64,000 nt of DNA from Rhodospirillales bacterium (GTDB taxonomy: Bacteria > Pseudomonadota > Alphaproteobacteria > Rhodospirillales > Casp-alpha2): the NCBI GenBank assembly GCA_017644185.1, contig JAEPMA010000002.1, forward strand, positions 310,001 to 374,000. The letters run 5' to 3'. The position numbers were made by a program, and so were the translations under genes. Under the pieces are notes generated by a model. That model did not search any database. It had not been told where the DNA came from and saw only the letters and a list, made by a program, of their open reading frames with translations. Below are positions 44,461 to 54,233 of the stretch, in pieces (position 1 is the stretch's first letter; every line of letters begins with the position of its first letter).

Positions 44461-44494
44461 ATCCCGGAAATGCGCGTCAGCGCGTTATCCGGGA
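44461..44494. repeat. ATCCCGGA palindrome
   Basis: ATCCCGGA..TGCGC and its inverse GCGCG..TCCGGGAT form a palindromic element 13 bases after the cNMP gene, probably another dispersed repeat type. Confidence 0.5.
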
Positions 44495-44535
44495 CCCATT
44501 TCCGATCACAATGGATGTCGAAAAGGCAAACATAG

Positions 44536-44554
44536 GCCCCGGATCAGGTCCGGG
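44536..44554. repeat. CCCCGGATC palindrome, family D (copy 2)
   Basis: CCCCGGATCAGGTCCGGGG, the second copy of the element at 42212. Confidence 0.6.
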
Positions 44555-44600
44555 GTAGACGATGGTGGTTTTGCATCAGGCGTCTCGGACTCATCTCTAC

Positions 44601-44683
44601 CGTCATCCTGAACTTGATTCAGGATCCATAAAATCGCGCACGGTGCCTGAATGCATGGGTCCTGAATCGAGTTCAGGACGACG
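44601..44683. repeat. Dispersed palindromic repeat, family A (copy 2)
   Basis: CGTCATCCTGAACTTGATTC.. and its inverse, nearly identical to the copy at 41173, directly behind pyrC. Confidence 0.75.
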
Positions 44684-44700
44684 ATATTAAGTCGAAGGCG

Positions 44701-45750
44701 TTAGCCGACCAGCTTCCAGTCCAGCGTCTCACCCGCCATGAAGGGGGTCAGGGTCTGGCCGTTGCCGGCGTCGATGCTGTCCGGCACCTTCCACGGTTCA
44801 CGCACAAGAGCGATCTCGTCCGCGTTCGGCTCCACCCCATAGAACTTCGGGCCATTCAAAGACGCGAAAGCTTCGAGCTTATCCAATGCGTCCTCTTCCT
44901 CGAACACCTTGGCATAGACCTCCATCGCGACGGGCGCGGTGTAAATCCCGGCGCAGCCGCAGGCGGCTTCTTTCAAATGCCTGGCGTGCGGCGCGGTATC
45001 GGTGCCCAGGAAATAACGCGGATCGCCCGACGTCGCCGCTTTTCTGAGCGCCAGTCTGTGCGCTTCCCGTTTGGCGATGGGCAAACAATAAAGATGCGGG
45101 CGGATGCCGCCCTTAAAGATGTCGGTGCGGTTGATGACCAGGTGATGCGCGGTGATCGTCGCCCCCAAACGGGACGCATCGCCGGCCGCGACGAAATCGA
45201 CCGCTTGCTTCGTCGTCACGTGTTCGAGCACGACCTTCAGTTCGGGCAGCCGATCGACCAACGGCGCGAGCGTGCGGTCGATAAAGATCGCTTCACGGTC
45301 GAAAATATCGATGTCCGCGTCCGTCACCTCGCCATGGATCAGCAACGGCAGCCCGATCTCCTGCATGGTTTCGAGGACGGGGATAACGTTCTCGATATCC
45401 GTGACACCCGACGCGGAATTCGTCGTCGCACCCGCGGGATAGAGCTTCACTGCGGTGAACACGCCCTTTTCCGCCCCTTCCCGCAGCTCATTCGGATCGG
45501 TGTTATCGGTCAGATAGGCGGTCATCAGGGGGGTGAAGTCCAGCCCCTTGGGCACGGCGGCCATGATCCGTTCACGATATCTCACCGCGGCGTCGATGTC
45601 GGTCACGGGGGGCACGAGATTGGGCATGACGATGGCGCGTGCGAATTGTTGGGCGCTCGCCGGCACCACGGCCTGCATCATATCGCCGTCCCGGAAATGC
45701 GCGTGCCAGTCGTCGGGGCGCCGGAGGGTGATTCTGTTCGTCTCAGCCAT
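44701..45750 (-). CDS. pyrC: PyrC, class II dihydroorotase
   Basis: A 349-residue dihydroorotase that closes carbamoyl-aspartate to dihydroorotate in pyrimidine synthesis. Metal ligands H16 and H18 are in [10 protein letters not shown], the carboxylated lysine is K102 in AVKLYPAG, and further ligands are in LLIHGEVTD and [21 protein letters not shown] supplies the catalytic aspartate region. Size and motifs match E. coli PyrC. ATG at 45750. Confidence 0.95.
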   Translation of the reverse strand: MAETNRITLRRPDDWHAHFRDGDMMQAVVPASAQQFARAIVMPNLVPPVTDIDAAVRYRERIMAAVPKGLDFTPLMTAYLTDNTDPNELREGAEKGVFTAVKLYPAGATTNSASGVTDIENVIPVLETMQEIGLPLLIHGEVTDADIDIFDREAIFIDRTLAPLVDRLPELKVVLEHVTTKQAVDFVAAGDASRLGATITAHHLVINRTDIFKGGIRPHLYCLPIAKREAHRLALRKAATSGDPRYFLGTDTAPHARHLKEAACGCAGIYTAPVAMEVYAKVFEEEDALDKLEAFASLNGPKFYGVEPNADEIALVREPWKVPDSIDAGNGQTLTPFMAGETLDWKLVG

Positions 45751-45851
45751 GATTTTTAGCTCGCACGTTTACGCCGCCCTGTCCAGCGACAAGCGCTTCC
45801 CGCCCGTGTTCATCGTGCTAACATATCCGATATTTCCGGGAGGAGACCGCC

Positions 45852-46745
45852 ATGCGCCCGTTCTTATTTGTAATCTCCGCGATCGTCGCGATTGCCTGCC
45901 TCGCACCATTCAAATCCGACGCACAAAATTCGCGCTATTCGACGTGGTCGGACCCGTCGGCACAAAGTACCGGCGGCGAGGATCTGAACGCCTTCATAGA
46001 AAAGCTCAACAAGCTGATCGACGAAGCCGAAAAAGCCAAGGCCGCGGACCCGGTCTTCCTGCAGGACTTAAGAAACCTCGCCAACGGGGCCAAGACACCC
46101 TGGAATACGGTGGTGCTGGACGACGCCTTCGCCGACGGCAACTTCACCGCCAACCCGGCGTGGGAGGTTTTGTCGGGGGCGTATTTCATCGAGACCGGCT
46201 GGGGATTGAGAAACAAGCTGATCCAGGCGCAGCAACAGCAATCATCAGGCAGCGCCGGGGGCGACGATCTGGCGAAGGTGTTGCTCGGGACCATCCTAAA
46301 GAAAGCGACCGGCCAACAGAACACGAGCCAACCCGCGAGCAACGTGATCGTGACCCGGACGAAGGTCACCAACGCCTTCCAGATCGAACTCGAACTGTCG
46401 TCGTGGGAACCGGACGGGAACTTCACGGTCGGGGTGTTCCAGGGGCAGGCCGCCAACATCGGCTACCGGCTGCTGTATACGTCAGGTAAGGGCGTGCAGC
46501 TTCACCGGGTCGGCAGCTCGGGCTCGAGCGTCGTCGCAACGTCGGAACCGTTAACCCTCGAAGACAAAAAATCCCATGTGATCAGGTGGTCGAGAGGCAC
46601 GGATGGTCAGATGGTGATCAATGTCGACGGGAATGAGATGATCTCGACCACGGACCGTGGGTTCTCCGACCCGTTCGACGGGGTCCGGATTTCAAACACG
46701 TCGGGTGATTTCATCGTCAAACGGATCACGGCGAAGGGGGTTTGA
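45852..46745 (+). CDS. Exported hypothetical protein with a lectin/glucanase-like domain
   Basis: A 297-residue protein with a signal peptide ending SDA (about residue 24). After a helical segment (LNAFIEKLNKLIDEAEKAKA) come beta-strand repeats ending in FDGVRISNTSGDFIVKRITA, like LamG/DUF1080-type jelly-roll domains that bind carbohydrate. GGGAGGAGA precedes the ATG. Likely periplasmic; partner unknown. Confidence 0.65.
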   Translation: MRPFLFVISAIVAIACLAPFKSDAQNSRYSTWSDPSAQSTGGEDLNAFIEKLNKLIDEAEKAKAADPVFLQDLRNLANGAKTPWNTVVLDDAFADGNFTANPAWEVLSGAYFIETGWGLRNKLIQAQQQQSSGSAGGDDLAKVLLGTILKKATGQQNTSQPASNVIVTRTKVTNAFQIELELSSWEPDGNFTVGVFQGQAANIGYRLLYTSGKGVQLHRVGSSGSSVVATSEPLTLEDKKSHVIRWSRGTDGQMVINVDGNEMISTTDRGFSDPFDGVRISNTSGDFIVKRITAKGV

Positions 46746-46762
46746 AGCGCATACCCCACTTT

Positions 46763-46834
46763 GTCATCCCCGCGGACGCGGGGACCCAGGGCACCGGCAC
46801 GATATTGCTGGGTTCCCGCTTTCGCGGGAATGAC
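46763..46834. repeat. Dispersed palindromic repeat, family B (copy 1)
   Basis: GTCATCCCCGCGGACGCGGG..ACCCAG and its inverse GGGTTCCC..CGGGAATGAC. A second, inverted copy is at 59014-59087. Confidence 0.7.
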
Positions 46835-46840
46835 AAGAAT

Positions 46841-48613
46841 TTATGAACTCAAAATTCCAAACACATCGCCCGATGCGTCCGCACCCTCGATATGGCGTTT
46901 GTGCCAGAGCGCGTAAAACAGAAGCGTCCACTGTGCCTGTCCCTGATCTCTCCCCGCACTGAACAGCCGTTTGACGGCGTCCGGGTCGCAGACCTCGTTC
47001 ACCCCCGGGTTGGCGGCAACCAATTCTCCCAGTTTCTCGCCCTTACCCGCGATCCAGTCGCCGACCGGGACCGTGAAGCCGCGTTTCTTAGTGAAGGGCT
47101 TCGATTCCGGCAAAGCGGTTTCCAGCCATTTCCTTAACAGCCACTTGCCCGTCCCGTGCCTGACTTTCAGTTTGTCCGGCAGCCGGAACGCGAAATCGGC
47201 GACGAACGGGTCCAGGAACGGCACACGGCCCTCGACCCCGTGCGCCATCAGGCAGCGGTCGAGCTTGTTTAATAGGTCGTTGGGGAGCCAGTCCGCGATA
47301 TCGACGGCCTGCGCCGCCTGCAGGCGCGACCGGCCGTATTCACCCGCCTCGGCTTCCGCCGCGACGATGCCGTTGCGCCAGCCCATGGGCTCTTCACGCA
47401 ACACGCCCGTCCCCGCCAAAATATAGGTATGGCGCATCTTACGCCCGCCGAAGATCGCCAGGCGTTTCTGGCGTCTGTAACGGCCGTATCCGGCAAAAAG
47501 CTCGTCGCCCCCCTCACCCGACAGAACGACCTTGAGACCATTCTCTCTCGCCTTCCTCGCCAGCATGTAGGTCGGCAAGATGGCATAGTCGGCGGTGGGA
47601 TCGTCCATGCAGGCGGCGATAGCGGGAAGCTCGCGCCAGAAATCGTCTTCGGTGATCGTGATCTCTTCATGATCGGCCCCGCAGGCGCGCGCGACGTCTT
47701 TGGCGTGTTCGCGTTCGTCGTGGACACCCGTCCCGGGGAAACCGGCGGTGAGGGCATGGACCGGCGTCGGGTTCAGTCTGCGCATCACGGCCAATATCAC
47801 GGATGAATCGATCCCCCCCGACAGGAACATCCCATAAGGCACGTCCGAGCGCTGGTGCACATTCACCGAATCAGAGATCACCCGATCGAATTCGTAAAGC
47901 GCCTCGTCGCGGCCGAATTTAGTCGGGTTCCCGGGGGGCAGAGCCGACAGCTTCACCCGCTCCGCGATCCGGCCTTTTCTCAGGATGATCGTCTCGCCGG
48001 GAAGGACGCGATAGATACCGGGAAAGAGCGTCTCCGCCCCCGTCGTGAATTGGAGGGCGAGCAATTCATCGCGTTTGGCCGGTTCGACGGCGCGATTGAC
48101 CAACCCCGCCGCCAACAACGCCTGCGGTTCGGATGCGAAGACGAAGCCGTCTTCCGCCACCCCGTAATAGAGCGGTTTGATCCCGAACGGATCACGCGCC
48201 AGAACAAGCGCGCCGTCGTCAGGATCATGGATCGCGACGGCGTACATCCCCCGAAGATGCTCGGCGAAATCCATCCCGTGCTCGCGATAGAGATAGAGCA
48301 TCGATTCACAATCCGACCCGGTCGCGTAGTCGATGTTCGACATTTGCTGGCGCAGTTCGATGTAGTTATAAATCTCGCCGTTGGCGATCAGGGCGAGGCG
48401 GCCGTGATCTTCGTCCGCGGGGGCGTAAAGGGGTTGGTCACCGGTCTTAAGATCGATGATCGCGAGCCTGACCTGCATCATCGCGACGTCGCCGTCGATA
48501 TAGTCGCCGCGCCCGTCCGGCCCCCGGTGGCCAATCGCCGCCGCCATCCGGTCGAGCACGTCGGTCGCGGGGGCTGTGCCGTCTGCCGTCATCAGCCCTG
48601 CGATTCCGCACAT
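46841..48613 (-). CDS. Asparagine synthase (glutamine-hydrolysing) family protein
   Basis: A 590-residue AsnB-type protein: the N-terminal glutaminase nucleophile is C2 (MCGIAGL), and the synthetase domain has the PP-loop FLSGGIDSSVILAV and the LSGEGGDELFAGYGRYRR block. It may make asparagine, but it ends a glycosyltransferase operon, where such enzymes often amidate a sugar or peptide of a surface polysaccharide. It starts three bases after the upstream glycosyltransferase. No gene symbol is given because the substrate is uncertain. Confidence 0.88.
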   Translation of the reverse strand: MCGIAGLMTADGTAPATDVLDRMAAAIGHRGPDGRGDYIDGDVAMMQVRLAIIDLKTGDQPLYAPADEDHGRLALIANGEIYNYIELRQQMSNIDYATGSDCESMLYLYREHGMDFAEHLRGMYAVAIHDPDDGALVLARDPFGIKPLYYGVAEDGFVFASEPQALLAAGLVNRAVEPAKRDELLALQFTTGAETLFPGIYRVLPGETIILRKGRIAERVKLSALPPGNPTKFGRDEALYEFDRVISDSVNVHQRSDVPYGMFLSGGIDSSVILAVMRRLNPTPVHALTAGFPGTGVHDEREHAKDVARACGADHEEITITEDDFWRELPAIAACMDDPTADYAILPTYMLARKARENGLKVVLSGEGGDELFAGYGRYRRQKRLAIFGGRKMRHTYILAGTGVLREEPMGWRNGIVAAEAEAGEYGRSRLQAAQAVDIADWLPNDLLNKLDRCLMAHGVEGRVPFLDPFVADFAFRLPDKLKVRHGTGKWLLRKWLETALPESKPFTKKRGFTVPVGDWIAGKGEKLGELVAANPGVNEVCDPDAVKRLFSAGRDQGQAQWTLLFYALWHKRHIEGADASGDVFGILSS

Positions 48614-48616
48614 GGC

Positions 48617-49639
48617 TCAGCCCGTCACCTTGTCGAAGAAATCGAGATACTGCTGCACCACCTTTTCCTCGGTGAAGTTGCGGCGGTAGGCGTCATGTCC
48701 CTGCCTGGCGATGCGTTCGGCGAGGTTATCGTCATCGAGCACGCCCCTGATCGCGCGGCCCATCAGAATCTCGTCATCGACCGGGACCAGGATACCGGTC
48801 TCACCGTTCTCGATCAGGGTGCCCGGACCCATAGAATCGGCGGCGACGACGGGAAGGCCCTGCGCCCATGCCTCGATCACCACGTTGCCCAGCGGCTCGT
48901 GGCGGGACGGGCAGACGAACAGATCGCCCGACGCCAGAATGTTCTCGGTGTCGTCACGCCATCCCAAAAAGCGCACGCGCGGCTTGATCGCCAGTTCTTC
49001 GGCGAGCTTCATCAGCTCACCCTTCAACGGTCCCTCGCCCGCCAGCCACAAGTACGCGTTCGGCACCCGCGCCAAAGCCCTCAAAAGGGTGTCGAAGGCC
49101 TTGTTCTCGTGAAGCCTGCCCATCGACACGATCAGGGGCACGCCCTTGGGGGTATAGTACTGGCCGCGATCCAGCGGCTCGCCATGTTCGGCGGAAACGA
49201 AGTTCGGCAGGTAGTGCGCCTTTTCCTTCGGCCAGCCGTGCTCGACAAGATATTCGACAATGTCACGGGTATTGCCGATCAGATGATCGCAGTTCTGGTA
49301 ATACTTCAGATCGTAGTACCCGCCCTGTCTTGCGACGTGGACGAAGTCCCCCTTCGGGCACATCAGGCTGGCGCGGTTCATCCACGTCAGAACCACGTCG
49401 GGTTTGTAACTGTTAATCTCGCGTTTCAGGGCGCGCGGCGTCGACAAATCGAACCGCCCGCCGAATTTCAGCTCGACCGGCTCGATCCCCGCATCACGCA
49501 GCAATTTCGCGCGCGCCGGGTTCTCGCGGATGACGATCTTCTGATCGAGACCGGCGCGATGCAGCCCGATCGCCAGGCGCACGAAAAACGCCTCGGCGCC
49601 GCCGAACTCCGCACCGGCCATGGCTTGCAGAACTTTCAT
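48617..49639 (-). CDS. Family 4 glycosyltransferase (first of two)
   Basis: A 340-residue GT4-type glycosyltransferase of GT-B fold. The N-terminal FGGAEAFFVRLA glycine loop binds the acceptor side, and the C-terminal donor site shows FVCPSRHEPLGNVVIEAWAQGLPVV, the usual E-x7-E pattern. The ATG overlaps the stop of the second family 4 gene (ATGA). Likely adds a sugar to lipopolysaccharide core or a related polymer; the sugar is unknown. Confidence 0.85.
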   Translation of the reverse strand: MKVLQAMAGAEFGGAEAFFVRLAIGLHRAGLDQKIVIRENPARAKLLRDAGIEPVELKFGGRFDLSTPRALKREINSYKPDVVLTWMNRASLMCPKGDFVHVARQGGYYDLKYYQNCDHLIGNTRDIVEYLVEHGWPKEKAHYLPNFVSAEHGEPLDRGQYYTPKGVPLIVSMGRLHENKAFDTLLRALARVPNAYLWLAGEGPLKGELMKLAEELAIKPRVRFLGWRDDTENILASGDLFVCPSRHEPLGNVVIEAWAQGLPVVAADSMGPGTLIENGETGILVPVDDEILMGRAIRGVLDDDNLAERIARQGHDAYRRNFTEEKVVQQYLDFFDKVTG

Positions 49640-50676
49640 GGGGACGTGATCAACTCCTCGAATGCGGCTGCGGCGTCAGGCCAGCGCCACGAACGCTGAA
49701 CCGCCAATGCGCGGTCATGCTGGGCATGCCACAACGCATCATCCGTGAGCAGCCGCCTCGCGGCAAGGGCGAAGGACGCGTCGTCGGGCGCAATGAAACC
49801 GGTCTCCTGATCACGCACGCGCTCCACCATCGAGCCGATGGGCTGCACCACGCAGGGCACGCCCAAACACTGGGCCTCGGCAATGGCGAGACAGAACGTC
49901 TCATTGATATCACCCTTATAGAGCATGACGCGCGCCAGCCGTAACTCATCGATCAGCGCTTTCTTACCCACCGGATCCCGCAGTCTCACCCCCTGGCTTT
50001 CGAGCGCGCGCGCCTTGTCGAGCACGACACCCATCGCGTCGCCCTTGCGCGCCCCCGCCGCCCCATAAGTCGCGGCGCCGGAAAAAATGTGAAGTTCGGC
50101 ACCCGGGACTTCCGGTTCGATCTCGTTCGCCCACCTGTCCAGCAACCAATCCAACCCCCTCAATGGGTTGGATGTGAAGATCGCCCGAGGGCCCGGCACG
50201 TTCGAAGCTGGTTCGGACTCACAGAAAAGATCCGGCAACCCGTAGGGGATGGTTCGGCGCCCGCCGTCGGGCACCCAGCCGGGTAAGGTTTCCGCGTGAT
50301 AATCCCCAATAAACACGATCACCGGCTTTCTGCGCCAGAACTGCCACAGATAGCGCATCTTCAACATGTAGCTGCAGGGATTGTGGGTCCAGAACACGGT
50401 CTTCTTCGCGTTCTCGCAAAGCTTCAACAGCTTGTCGCCCCGGTTGGCGATATACAGATCGGCGGTGTCCGGCACCCCGTCTGATATCTGACGCCATTTC
50501 ACCCCCTTATAGTCGAGCGCGGCGGCGCACTTGTTGTAGACGGTGACGTCATGGCCGCGCGCCGCCAAGATCTCGACCAGTTGGATGACCGAGCTTTCGG
50601 CCCCACCCAGCGGGCCTTTCTCAGGCGTCTGCCCATCGAAACTGATGCCGTCGTCGGCAAGGATAATGACGGCCAT
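49636..50676 (-). CDS. Family 4 glycosyltransferase (second of two)
   Basis: A 346-residue GT-B glycosyltransferase. GPLGGAESSVIQLVEILAARGH lies near the N-terminus, and the donor site block NETFCLAIAEAQCLGVPCVV has the E-x7-E-like pattern. A cysteine-rich NPCSYMLKMRYLWQFWRRKP region in the middle is atypical and may touch the membrane. Three bases after the family 2 gene and overlapping the next, so all five genes form one operon. Confidence 0.82.
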   Translation of the reverse strand: MAVIILADDGISFDGQTPEKGPLGGAESSVIQLVEILAARGHDVTVYNKCAAALDYKGVKWRQISDGVPDTADLYIANRGDKLLKLCENAKKTVFWTHNPCSYMLKMRYLWQFWRRKPVIVFIGDYHAETLPGWVPDGGRRTIPYGLPDLFCESEPASNVPGPRAIFTSNPLRGLDWLLDRWANEIEPEVPGAELHIFSGAATYGAAGARKGDAMGVVLDKARALESQGVRLRDPVGKKALIDELRLARVMLYKGDINETFCLAIAEAQCLGVPCVVQPIGSMVERVRDQETGFIAPDDASFALAARRLLTDDALWHAQHDRALAVQRSWRWPDAAAAFEELITSP

Positions 50677-50679
50677 CGG

Positions 50680-51432
50680 TTAACGCCCCTTCCGCATTTC
50701 AGCGGCCTTTATATAGGAGATCAGCGGGAACAATCCGGCGCAGATCGCGATCAAGAGCCCCATCCCGCCCTCTTTATAGCCCTTGCGCGACACGAAGCAT
50801 TTGAAGAATCTTGAAAAGAAACGCCGCACGTTATTCGGCATCGAGCCGATATCCCCGCTGTCGATCAGATCCTTTGCCCGCGCCGTCGAATAACTGTCGA
50901 GCCGCTTGATCATGTCGGAGATATCGCGGTCGACGTGATGGATGAGGCGGCTTTCCAGCATCGAACCCTTTTTGCCCGACCACGTAAGCGACGGGTGCAC
51001 GCGCTGCATCCCCCAGCGTTTGACGCCTTTCTTGAACAAACCCGGATAGGCCGCCTTGCCGAACGACGCGCCCCAACCGTATCTGACCAGCCGTTCTCCC
51101 ACATAATTGTCGACGAGAATCTCGTGCCAGTCGTCACCGGTCGTTTCGATCACGGCGCGGATTTCCTTAGCCAACGCCTCGGGGACACGTTCGTCGGCGT
51201 CGATCTCGAAAACCCATTTTCCATCACACGCGTCGATCCCGGCGTTGCGGCGCTCGCCCTCGATCGTCCAGTTCCCCTCGACGATCTTATCCGTGAATTC
51301 TTCGGCGATTTCCTTCGAGCCGTCGGTGCATTTATCCAAAAGCACGACGATTTCGTCGGCGAAACCAAGCGTTGCCAGACAATCGCGAAGCTGGTGTTCC
51401 TCGTTGTGCACGCTGATCACCGCGGAAAGCAT
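50680..51432 (-). CDS. Family 2 glycosyltransferase (WaaE-like)
   Basis: A 250-residue family 2 glycosyltransferase of GT-A fold. It has AVISVHNEEHQLRDCLATL, the FEIDADER metal motif and a conserved WGMQRVHPSLTW segment, like WaaE/KdtX core glucosyltransferases. A C-terminal hydrophobic stretch (GMGLLIAICAGLFPLISYI) may anchor it to the membrane. The ATG at 51432 is taken because MLSAVISVHNEE is the family start, 14 codons into the frame. Nine bases (no overlap) after the GT9 gene. Confidence 0.82.
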   Translation of the reverse strand: MLSAVISVHNEEHQLRDCLATLGFADEIVVLLDKCTDGSKEIAEEFTDKIVEGNWTIEGERRNAGIDACDGKWVFEIDADERVPEALAKEIRAVIETTGDDWHEILVDNYVGERLVRYGWGASFGKAAYPGLFKKGVKRWGMQRVHPSLTWSGKKGSMLESRLIHHVDRDISDMIKRLDSYSTARAKDLIDSGDIGSMPNNVRRFFSRFFKCFVSRKGYKEGGMGLLIAICAGLFPLISYIKAAEMRKGR

Positions 51433-51443
51433 GATCTGGCCGC

Positions 51444-52406
51444 TCACGCCGCCGCGTCCCGGGCCCTGGCCCACAAGGCGTTCGCCGCATCTTCGGCCTG
51501 ATCGACGGAAAGGCTATCCATCAAAGTGTCGGTGTTTCGGTGATCGAAGTCTTCGGGGAAGATTTCGTCGAAGCCCTTTGACGCCTGCACATGATCGCAG
51601 AGTTCCCCCCACGGCGCGTACTGCTCCGCCGGGGATGGGCCGAACAACCCGAGTGTCGGAATGCCGCTGGCCGCCGCCAGATGCATCAATCCGGAATCAT
51701 TGCCGATATAGAGGGATGCGCGCTCCAGACACGCAAATACGGTGAGCAGATCGATCCGCCCGACCAGATCGAGCAATCTGTCTTCGGGCACCGATTCGAT
51801 GACCGGCAGCGCCATGGGGCGCTCATCGTCCCTGCCGAAGATCGCGACCCTGGCACCGGGCAGAATCCCGGTCGGCGATGTCAACCGCTGGATCAGTTCG
51901 GCGAACGAATGGCCGCGCCACTGTTTCCCCCGCCAGTTCGCGGTCGGTCCGATGGCGAGCACGGGCCCGCCGTCGGGGATCAACTTTTTCGCCGTTTCGC
52001 GCCTGGCCTCGTCGACCCACAATTTCGGCGCGGGGGGGTCGTTTTCGGCACCGATCACTTTCGACAAACTGCGGATCCGGTGCCCGCCGTCACGGGACCG
52101 GGTCAGTCGATAGCGCTTCCTGGCGGCGATCAGGTACGTCACCGGCGCATTTCTGAGGTCCACCAGGATATCCCAGCGCCTGCCCACCGTTTGCGCCCAC
52201 AGATATGCCCAATGGAGCGAGCCCAGCATCTTGTCGAGCACGATGATGCGCTCCACCCCAGGCATCGCCTCGAACAAAGACGCCGCCGCCGGCCCGCACG
52301 CGAGCGTGACCTTCAACCCCGGGTTTTCCTCCAGAATCCTGGACAGAACCCCCGTGGAGAGAATCGCGTCCCCGACGCGTGTGGATGTGACGAATAAAGC
52401 GCGCAT
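51444..52406 (-). CDS. Family 9 glycosyltransferase (heptosyltransferase-like)
   Basis: A 320-residue family 9 glycosyltransferase, the class that adds ADP-heptose to the lipopolysaccharide inner core. The donor site block YIGNDSGLMHLAAASG followed by GLFGPS is intact; the N-terminal LFVTSTRVGDAILSTGVL is also typical. It heads the five-gene minus-strand operon. Activity on heptose is assumed from the family. Confidence 0.88.
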   Translation of the reverse strand: MRALFVTSTRVGDAILSTGVLSRILEENPGLKVTLACGPAAASLFEAMPGVERIIVLDKMLGSLHWAYLWAQTVGRRWDILVDLRNAPVTYLIAARKRYRLTRSRDGGHRIRSLSKVIGAENDPPAPKLWVDEARRETAKKLIPDGGPVLAIGPTANWRGKQWRGHSFAELIQRLTSPTGILPGARVAIFGRDDERPMALPVIESVPEDRLLDLVGRIDLLTVFACLERASLYIGNDSGLMHLAAASGIPTLGLFGPSPAEQYAPWGELCDHVQASKGFDEIFPEDFDHRNTDTLMDSLSVDQAEDAANALWARARDAAA

Positions 52407-52527
52407 ACGCCCCTTAACCCCTTGTTCCGCCCCCTTATAAGGGCGCCCGGCGCCGATGCAAACCCCGGCACTTGCAAGGCCCGGGGGCCTGCCCCCATCT
52501 TATAGTCTAAGGCCCAAGAGGAGCGCT

Positions 52528-53409
52528 ATGAAACGCATTCAACTGAGCGACCGCTGCATGATCCGCATTTCCGGCGAGGACAGCCGGACTTTCATGCAGG
52601 GGCTGATATCCAACGATATCGAAAAAGCGGATGGTTCGAGAGCGATCTACGCCGCCCTGCTGACCCCGCAGGGTAAGTACCAGTTCGACTTCTTCATCGT
52701 TTCCGACGGTGACGATCTGTTACTCGATGGGGTCAAGGGCGACGCCGAGGCGCTGATCAAGAAGCTCACCATGTTCAAACTGCGTTCCAAGGCGACGTTG
52801 GAAGACGTGACGGCGGATTACGCGGTCTATGCCCTGATCGGTGACGGCGCAGCGGATGTTCTCGACAACGACATGCAGACCAAGACCGAAGACGGCGCAA
52901 TCCTTTACGCCGACCCGCGCCTTGAACAGGCGGGGGTCCGGGTGATCGCCCCGAAGGATATGGATGCAACCGCGCTCGGCGGCGATAACGGGTCGGAAGA
53001 CGATTACCAGAAGCATCGCATCTCCCTCGGCCTTCCCGAAGCGCCGTTCGATCTGGAAAAAGAGAAATCCATCCTTCTCGAAAGCGGCTTCGACGAATTG
53101 TCGGGCGTCGACTGGAAGAAGGGCTGCTACATGGGCCAGGAACTGACCGCCAGAACGAAATACCGTGGACTGGTCAAAAAGCGCCTGTTCCCGGTCACCC
53201 TTTCAAGACCCGGCATCGAACCTGGGACCGACATCCTGCAGGACGGGAAGGTGGTTGGCGAAATCCGCTCCGTCATGGACGACCGGGGATTGGCGATGCT
53301 GCGCCTGAAGGCGCTCGGCGGCTCGGACATGAGCGCTGGTAATGCCGCCGTCTTTCCCGCCGTCCCGGACTGGATGCAACTTCCCGAAAAAGATGAGGCG
53401 GAAGCATAA
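52528..53409 (+). CDS. ygfZ: YgfZ/GcvT-domain folate-binding protein
   Basis: A 293-residue COG0354 protein of the YgfZ/CAF17 type, which helps repair or assemble iron-sulfur clusters using tetrahydrofolate. The diagnostic KGCYMGQE is followed by LTARTKYRGLVKKR. Start ATG at 52528 with AAGAGGAG upstream; a frame extension of 24 codons is rejected. Divergent from the glycosyltransferase operon. Confidence 0.88.
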   Translation: MKRIQLSDRCMIRISGEDSRTFMQGLISNDIEKADGSRAIYAALLTPQGKYQFDFFIVSDGDDLLLDGVKGDAEALIKKLTMFKLRSKATLEDVTADYAVYALIGDGAADVLDNDMQTKTEDGAILYADPRLEQAGVRVIAPKDMDATALGGDNGSEDDYQKHRISLGLPEAPFDLEKEKSILLESGFDELSGVDWKKGCYMGQELTARTKYRGLVKKRLFPVTLSRPGIEPGTDILQDGKVVGEIRSVMDDRGLAMLRLKALGGSDMSAGNAAVFPAVPDWMQLPEKDEAEA

Positions 53410-53410
53410 G

Positions 53411-53520
53411 CCCCCTCACCTGTCCTCTCCCCCACTTACGTGGTGGAGAGGGACCCTGCCGATAGAGCGCGACCACTAATCCCTCTCCCCCTTTTAGGGG
53501 GAGAGGTTAGGTGAGGGGGT
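53411..53520. repeat. Dispersed repeat, family C (copy 2)
   Basis: CCCCTCACC..CTCTCCC with internal inverse GGGGGAGAGG and closing GGTGAGGGG, directly behind the ygfZ-like gene. Confidence 0.65.
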
Positions 53521-53579
53521 GCATGTACTCACTCAAACAACCGTTTGGCAGATATCGCCCCAGCGGCTAGCCTTTCCGG

Positions 53580-54230
53580 GTGATCATCCAGATTCTCAGA
53601 CGCGCGCCGAAACTGCTGGCCCCGGTCGCCCGGATTTACGGGCGTCGACTGGATCAGTGCGGCGCCAACGCCAAGGGCGTGTTCTGGAAAGGCGAAGTGT
53701 GGCAGCGCCGCCGTTTCGAACGCCTGACCGACATTTTCGAACCCGAAGACATGGCGAAAGGCGGGGTCACCATCAACGATTTCGGCTGCGGTTACGGCGC
53801 GTTTTTCGAATACCTCGCCGAGTACCCGGTCATGGGGGGCAGCTTCTATTACGGCTACGACATCTCGCAGCCGATGATCGCCGCCTGCCGCGACCGTATC
53901 ACCGACCCGCGCGCCATCTTTTATCGGAAGATGTGGGCGACCCGGAATGCGGACTACAGCTTCGCGTCCGGCACCTACAACCTGCACGGCAGCGCCGATG
54001 ATGACGCGTGGTGGGAGTACGTGGAGGCGAGCTTAAGACAGCTCTGGCATCGGACGGGGAAGGCTTTGGCGTTCAACATGCTGCGCGCCGACGAGGACGA
54101 GCAATACGAAGGGCTTTATTACGTGGACCCTGAAAAGGTGCTCAGATTCTGCCGCAAGCATCTGTCCGAGGACGTCGAGATGTTCGACGAGCGCCCGATG
54201 CCGGACGCCACGTTCTTCGTCAGACGATAA
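53580..54230 (+). CDS. SAM-dependent methyltransferase
   Basis: A 216-residue class I methyltransferase. Motif I is INDFGCGYGAFFEYLAE, motif II is YGYDISQPMI, and the rest fits the Rossmann-like fold with a helical N-terminal cap. The start is GTG at 53580. Substrate unknown. Probably cotranscribed after the YgfZ-like gene or separate, as the family C repeat lies between them. Confidence 0.78.
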   Translation: MIIQILRRAPKLLAPVARIYGRRLDQCGANAKGVFWKGEVWQRRRFERLTDIFEPEDMAKGGVTINDFGCGYGAFFEYLAEYPVMGGSFYYGYDISQPMIAACRDRITDPRAIFYRKMWATRNADYSFASGTYNLHGSADDDAWWEYVEASLRQLWHRTGKALAFNMLRADEDEQYEGLYYVDPEKVLRFCRKHLSEDVEMFDERPMPDATFFVRR

Positions 54231-54233
54231 AGG

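Noticed and set aside
47855-49699. 614-codon plus-strand reading frame
   Set aside because: Antisense to the AsnB-type and glycosyltransferase genes, both of which have strong motifs; composition is that of a reversed codon pattern.
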